Source: an uncultured Actinoplanes sp. (GTDB lineage: Bacteria > Actinomycetota > Actinomycetes > Mycobacteriales > Micromonosporaceae). Taken from it: a DNA stretch of 16,232 nucleotides. Each line of letters begins with the position of its first letter. The first letter of the stretch is position 1. The notes below the pieces were generated by a model that ran no database searches, was not told the DNA's origin, and was given only the letters and a program-made list of their open reading frames with translations. The translations under genes and the position numbers were made by a program. This document shows, in pieces, positions 12,869 to 16,232 of this stretch. The stretch lies in the NCBI GenBank assembly GCA_934667465.1, contig CAKUMG010000032.1:1-16232 (forward strand), read 5' to 3'.

Positions 12869-14686
12869 GTGATCGAACTGCCCGCGCCGGAGATCGCCCC
12901 GGCACCGCCCGCGACCACGCCCGCCCTCACCTGGCACGAGCGCCGGCTGCTGCGGCACGGCGCCGGTCACCAGATCCTCTCCGGGGCCCTGCACTACTTC
13001 CGGGTGCACCCGCAGCTGTGGCGCGACCGGCTGCGCCGCGTGGCCGACCTGGGGCTCAACACCGTCGACACGTACGTCGCCTGGAACTTCCACCAGCCGC
13101 ACGAGGACGCGGCGCCGCGCTTCGACGGCTGGCGCGACCTGGAGGGCTTCCTGCGGCTCGCCGCCGACGAGGGGCTCGACGTCATCGTGCGCCCCGGCCC
13201 GTACATCTGCGCCGAATGGTCCAACGGCGGCCTGCCCGCCTGGCTCACCGCCCGCGACATCGCGCTGCGCAGCTCGGACCCGCTGTTCACCGGCGCCGTC
13301 GCCCGCTGGTTCGACGAGCTGATCCCCCGCCTCGCCGCCCTGCAAGCCGGCCGGGGCGGCCCGATCGTCGCGGTCCAGGTCGAGAACGAGTACGGCAGCT
13401 ACGGCGACGACCACGCGTACCTGGCCTGGAACCACGAGGCCCTGACCGCGCGCGGCATCACCGAGCTGCTGTTCACCGCGGACGGCCCGACCGACCTGAT
13501 GCTCGACGGCGGCACGCTGCCCGGCGTCCTGACCGCCGCCACCCTGGGCTCCAAGCCCGAAGCCGCCCGCGCGCTGCTGGCCGGCCGCCGCCCCGCCGAG
13601 CCGTTCGTCGTGGCCGAGTACTGGAACGGCTGGTTCGACCACTGGGGCGAGAAGCACCACGTCCGCGGCGTGCCCAGCGCCGCCCGCACACTGGAAGGGA
13701 TCGTCGCCGACGGCGGCAGCGTGAGCCTCTACATGGCCCACGGCGGCACCAACTTCGGCCTCTGGGCGGGCGCCAACGAGGACGCGGGCCGCCTGCAGCC
13801 CACGATCACCAGCTACGACTCGGACGCCCCGATCGCCGAGGACGGCTCGCTGACGGACAAGTTCTTCGCCATGCGTACGGTGCTGGGCGCCACCGGCCCG
13901 CTGCGGGTGACCCCGCGCCCGCCCGTCCTGCCCGCTCTTGAGACGTCCCTGGTGCCGCGCGCAGGCCTGATCGAGGGCCTGCGCGCCGTGCCCGCCCCGG
14001 TCACCACCGCGCCGCGCCCGGCCACGTTCGAGCAGCTCGGCCTCGACGCGGGCCTCGTGCTGCACACCGCGTACCCGACGATCCCCGCCGGTGACCACAC
14101 GCTCACCCTCACCGACGTCCGCGACCGCGCCGTGGTCCTGGCCGACGGCGTCGTGGTGGGCGTCGCCACCGCCTCCCAGCCCACCCTGCCCGTACGCGGC
14201 ACGGGCGCGGCCGTGCGCCTGGAGGTGCTCGTCGAGAACCTGGGCCGCGTCAACTACGGCCCCGGCGTCGGCGCCCACAAGGGCCTGCTCGGCCCGGTCC
14301 TGGTCGACCGGCGCATCGTGTACGGCTGGGAGAGCACCCCGGTCCCCCTGCAGGACTGGACCACGGCTCAGCTCGGCACCGCCCTCGCCGCGGGCTCCCC
14401 CGGCACCACCGGCTTCGCCACGGCCACGTTCACCGTCGCCACGCCGGCCGACACGTTCCTCGCCCTCCCCGGCTCCGGCCACGGCCTCGTCTGGATCAAC
14501 GGCTTCCTCCTCGGCCGCCACTGGGAGATCGGCCCCCAGCTGACCCTCTACTGCCCGGCGCCGCTGCTGCACCCGGGCGAGAACACGGTCACGGTCCTCG
14601 AGCTCGACCACCTCGGCACCGTCCTCGAACTCCGCGAGACCCCCGAGCTGGGCCCCACCGAGGAGTACATCGAAGAGTTCGACTGA
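12869..14686 (+). CDS. GH35 beta-galactosidase, intracellular
   Basis: The 605-residue enzyme would remove terminal beta-linked galactose with retention of configuration. Family GH35 marks are ILSGALHYFRVHPQLWRDRL (36-55), TYVAWNFHQP (68-77) and VRPGPYICAEWSNGGLPAWL (107-126). VQVENEYGSYG carries the expected acid/base Glu174, and AEYWNGWFDHWG carries the expected nucleophile Glu250. MAHGGTNFGLWAGAN is also characteristic. The C-terminal third (WINGFLLGRHWEIGPQLTLYCPAPLL and PGENTVTVLELD) forms the beta-sandwich domains normal for bacterial members. There is no signal peptide, so it works in the cytoplasm, perhaps with the GH29 fucosidase. GTG 12869 is the chosen start, 12 bases after a LacI-type operator and without a Shine-Dalgarno sequence. 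GH35 enzymes often prefer beta-1,3-galactosides, but linkage cannot be read from sequence. Confidence 0.95.
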   Translation: MIELPAPEIAPAPPATTPALTWHERRLLRHGAGHQILSGALHYFRVHPQLWRDRLRRVADLGLNTVDTYVAWNFHQPHEDAAPRFDGWRDLEGFLRLAADEGLDVIVRPGPYICAEWSNGGLPAWLTARDIALRSSDPLFTGAVARWFDELIPRLAALQAGRGGPIVAVQVENEYGSYGDDHAYLAWNHEALTARGITELLFTADGPTDLMLDGGTLPGVLTAATLGSKPEAARALLAGRRPAEPFVVAEYWNGWFDHWGEKHHVRGVPSAARTLEGIVADGGSVSLYMAHGGTNFGLWAGANEDAGRLQPTITSYDSDAPIAEDGSLTDKFFAMRTVLGATGPLRVTPRPPVLPALETSLVPRAGLIEGLRAVPAPVTTAPRPATFEQLGLDAGLVLHTAYPTIPAGDHTLTLTDVRDRAVVLADGVVVGVATASQPTLPVRGTGAAVRLEVLVENLGRVNYGPGVGAHKGLLGPVLVDRRIVYGWESTPVPLQDWTTAQLGTALAAGSPGTTGFATATFTVATPADTFLALPGSGHGLVWINGFLLGRHWEIGPQLTLYCPAPLLHPGENTVTVLELDHLGTVLELRETPELGPTEEYIEEFD

Positions 14687-14710
14687 CCCGTCCGCGGGGT
14701 CGTTTATTGT
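14683..14710 (+). promoter_or_regulatory. Weak candidate promoter for the YibE/F gene
   Basis: CTGACC (14683-14688) overlaps the GH35 stop codon and is 16 bases from TATTGT (14705-14710). This would place the transcription start close to the TTG start codon at 14718. Each hexamer matches four of six consensus bases. A 5-base stem, GACCC (14685-14689) with GGGTC (14697-14701), followed by a T-rich stretch occupies the same place and could instead be a weak terminator for GH35. Confidence 0.3.
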
Positions 14711-14717
14711 TGGCGGC

Positions 14718-16070
14718 TTGAGCCACGCACATCACTCCCACGCCCCGGGTGAGCCGCGGCGGGACCTGCCCTGGGCCCGGCGACTCACCGTGATCCTGCT
14801 CGTCGTCACCGCGGTCGTGACCGCGGTGGGGATGCTGCTGCTCTGGCCGCGGGACACGCCCGACGTGGCCGCGGGGGCGGGGGCGGGGGCCGGGCCGGCG
14901 CGGGTGCTCGGGGAGATCCTGTCGGTGACGCCCGAGCAGTGCCCGGCGCTGCCGGAGGGTGAGCAGCAGCCGCCCGACGCGGTGTGCGGGAGCGTCGGGG
15001 TGCGGCTCGAGGACGGCGCCGAGGTCGTGGCGGAGATCCCGACCGGGCCGGGGGCGCCGGCCGTCGCCGCCGGGGACGACGTGACGCTGCTGGTGCTCGA
15101 GGACGGGGAGACCGGCCAGCCGTCGTACTCGATCGCGGACTACCAGCGGTCGACGCCGTTGTGGCTGCTCGGGGTGGTGTTCGCGCTGGCGGTGATCGCG
15201 TTCGGGCGGCTGCGGGGGTTCACCGCGCTGCTCGGGCTGGGGATCACGTTCGCGATCCTGCTGTTCTTCATCGTGCCCGCGATCCTGGACGGGCGCTCGC
15301 CGGTGCTGGTCGCCGTCGTGGGCGCCGCCGCGATCATGCTGACGGTGCTCTATCTGACGCACGGGCTCAACACGACGACCACGGTGGCGGTGGCGGGGAC
15401 GCTGATCAGCCTCACGCTGACGGCCGCGCTGTCGGCGGCGGCGATCGCGTTCACCCGGCTGTCCGGGGTCGGGGACGAGACCGCCACGTACCTGAACATC
15501 ACCGAGGGCGATGTGAACATGCGGGGTCTGTTACTCGCGGGCATCGTCATCGGGTCGCTGGGAGTGCTCGACGACGTGACGGTCACGCAGTCGCACACGG
15601 TGAGTGAGCTGGCGGTGGCCAATCCGGCGTACGGGTTCCGGCAGCTCTACAGCGCCGCGACCCGGGTCGGGCGGGCGCACATCGCGTCGGTGATCAACAC
15701 GATCGTGCTGGCGTACGCGGGCGCGTCGCTGCCGCTGATGCTGCTGTTCCGGACCGGGGGCACGCCGATCGGGGAGCTGCTGACCGGGGAGATGATCGCG
15801 CAGGAACTCGTACGCAGCGCGGTCGGCACGATCGGCCTGATCGCCGCCGTCCCGATCACGACCGCCCTGGCCGCGTGGGTCGCCTCCCGCCTGCAGACCC
15901 CCGCGGCTCCGGCGCCGGTCCCGGCCCCGGCTCCAACCCCGGCCCCGGAACACAGCCCGCGACATGGAAGCCGCGAGGACCGCGGAACCCGCGAAAGCCG
16001 CCCCGACGACGGCTGGGAGGCGGGCGGCGACGCCGCGTGGAAGTCGTTCTACGACCGGGACGAGCGCTGA
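14718..16070 (+). CDS. YibE/F-family multi-pass membrane protein
   Basis: The 450-residue protein has a His-rich start (MSHAHHSHAP) and a first membrane helix at about 23-43. An extracytoplasmic beta-rich domain follows (about 60-140, with Cys75 and Cys90 able to pair), then about seven helices between 148 and 390. The family signature IGSLGVLDDVTVTQSHTVSEL (278-298) is present, followed by GRAHIASVINTIVLAYAGASLPLML (318-342). YibE/F proteins are widespread in Gram-positive bacteria and have no firmly established function; a transport role has been suggested. The chain ends in a cytoplasmic Pro-Ala repeat (about 394-410) and a charged tail. The start is TTG at 14718, chosen because the His-rich N-terminus is common in actinobacterial members; no Shine-Dalgarno sequence is visible. 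Codon use is as in neighbouring genes. It seems unrelated to the glycan locus. Confidence 0.88.
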   Translation: MSHAHHSHAPGEPRRDLPWARRLTVILLVVTAVVTAVGMLLLWPRDTPDVAAGAGAGAGPARVLGEILSVTPEQCPALPEGEQQPPDAVCGSVGVRLEDGAEVVAEIPTGPGAPAVAAGDDVTLLVLEDGETGQPSYSIADYQRSTPLWLLGVVFALAVIAFGRLRGFTALLGLGITFAILLFFIVPAILDGRSPVLVAVVGAAAIMLTVLYLTHGLNTTTTVAVAGTLISLTLTAALSAAAIAFTRLSGVGDETATYLNITEGDVNMRGLLLAGIVIGSLGVLDDVTVTQSHTVSELAVANPAYGFRQLYSAATRVGRAHIASVINTIVLAYAGASLPLMLLFRTGGTPIGELLTGEMIAQELVRSAVGTIGLIAAVPITTALAAWVASRLQTPAAPAPVPAPAPTPAPEHSPRHGSREDRGTRESRPDDGWEAGGDAAWKSFYDRDER

Positions 16071-16102
16071 CGCGACGCGCCGACGACACGCTGACCAGCG
16101 CA

Positions 16103-16118
16103 GATACGGGACCGTATC
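16103..16118. promoter_or_regulatory. Perfect inverted repeat between yibE/F-type and padR-type genes
   Basis: GATACGG (16103-16109) and CCGTATC (16112-16118) are perfect 7-base arms separated by GA. It lies 33 bases after the YibE/F stop and 20 bases upstream of the candidate -35 of the PadR gene. The near-zero loop is unfavourable for an RNA hairpin and fits a dimer-binding operator better. Confidence 0.45.
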
Positions 16119-16138
16119 GGCGAATCCCGCCGGAGGCC

Positions 16139-16168
16139 TTGACGGCATAGTCAGATCATCTTTACATT
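16139..16168 (+). promoter_or_regulatory. Candidate promoter of the PadR-family gene, possibly leaderless
   Basis: TTGACG (16139-16144, five of six consensus bases) is followed after 18 bases by TACATT (16163-16168, four of six). Transcription would start about seven bases later, at or next to ATG 16176, and no Shine-Dalgarno sequence is present, so a leaderless mRNA is likely. Confidence 0.5.
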
Positions 16169-16175
16169 GGCCGCC

Positions 16176-16232
16176 ATGCGCGAACCCACGTTCTGGATTC
16201 TCACCTCCCTGGCCACCGAGGCCAGGCACGGC
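16176..16232 (+). CDS. PadR-family transcriptional regulator (N-terminus only)
   Basis: Only 19 codons are inside the window: MREPTFWILTSLATEARHG. The pattern TFWILTSLA...RHG matches the first helix and following turn of the PadR winged-helix domain, in which an RHGY motif is common. PadR proteins are small dimeric repressors that sense various compounds and usually control a neighbouring transporter or enzyme gene and themselves. The gene lies 105 bases after the YibE/F gene on the same strand and has its own candidate promoter. The rest of the gene is beyond the right edge, so completeness and target cannot be judged. Confidence 0.7.
   Translation, partial: MREPTFWILTSLATEARHG

Noticed and set aside
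12790..12930. Longer lacI start in the same frame reaching 12930
   Set aside because: It would extend through the operator and promoter region and into GH35; AAGGAGC is well placed for ATG 12789.
10366..13941. Plus-strand open frame of 1191 codons opposite the binding-protein and lacI genes
   Set aside because: It is antisense to two solid genes and runs into GH35 in another frame. Its product is Val/Arg/Gly/Asp-rich low complexity, as expected for the shadow frame of GC-rich coding DNA.
12836..14611. Minus-strand open frame of 591 codons opposite GH35
   Set aside because: Its composition is biased to Gly, Ala, Val, Arg and Glu with no motif, and it covers a GH35 gene with both catalytic Glu motifs.
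15895..15960. Pro-Ala coding repeat in the YibE/F gene considered as a DNA repeat element
   Set aside because: It is a low-complexity protein tail; the repeats are irregular at the base level and there is no sign of a mobile or CRISPR-like array.
1..16232. Search for mobile elements, tRNA genes, CRISPR arrays, attachment sites
   Set aside because: No transposase or integrase frame, no spaced identical direct repeats, and no cloverleaf-like sequence were recognised by eye; a tRNA or Rfam scan would be the formal test.

Overview
This window is very GC-rich, with actinobacterial codon use and several GTG or TTG starts. The gene types (SARP/BTAD regulator, LacI-controlled CUT1 sugar transporter without its own ATPase, YibE/F protein, Tat-type exported hydrolase) suggest a soil or plant-associated actinomycete, probably of the Micromonosporaceae (Actinoplanes-like). 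That placement is an inference from style and gene content; no rRNA or other marker is present.

Layout. Left flank (1-1720): the tail of an unidentified helical protein, a small YjdJ-type GNAT-like protein whose acetyl-CoA loop looks degenerate, and a divergent pair of exported proteins (an NlpC/P60-like hydrolase on the minus strand and a 140-residue four-cysteine protein on the plus strand). A strong hairpin at 1682-1717 separates the latter from a convergent AfsR/SARP-type regulator with an NB-ARC ATPase domain (1722-3398, minus).

Centre (3495-14686): the main unit is a glycan-utilisation locus. Seven minus-strand genes run in the order sugar-binding lipoprotein, MalF-like permease, MalG-like permease, 54-residue two-helix membrane protein, GH29 alpha-L-fucosidase, membrane-anchored SurA/PrsA-like foldase, and secreted beta-helix protein with a discoidin (F5/8C) domain. 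The last four are linked by stop/start overlaps of about 4 bp, so they are probably translationally coupled. A LacI-family repressor lies upstream, and a GH35 beta-galactosidase is transcribed divergently from it. Near-identical operator-like sequences lie in the lacI/GH35 intergenic region (12834-12856) and upstream of the binding-protein gene (11707-11728). This gives a closed circuit of one repressor and at least two operators controlling uptake and hydrolysis.

Proposed working of the locus (inference): the exported beta-helix protein, perhaps folded with help from the anchored foldase, acts on a polymer outside the cell. The binding protein and permeases import an oligosaccharide, using an ATPase encoded elsewhere. 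The fucosidase and beta-galactosidase have no signal peptide and would trim it in the cytoplasm. A fucosylated, galactosylated plant or host glycan is the simplest substrate guess.

Right flank (14687-16232): a YibE/F multi-pass membrane protein and the first 19 codons of a PadR-family regulator, with a perfect inverted repeat between them. No tRNA, rRNA, CRISPR, insertion sequence or phage gene was seen, and no gene-free stretch exceeds 300 bases.
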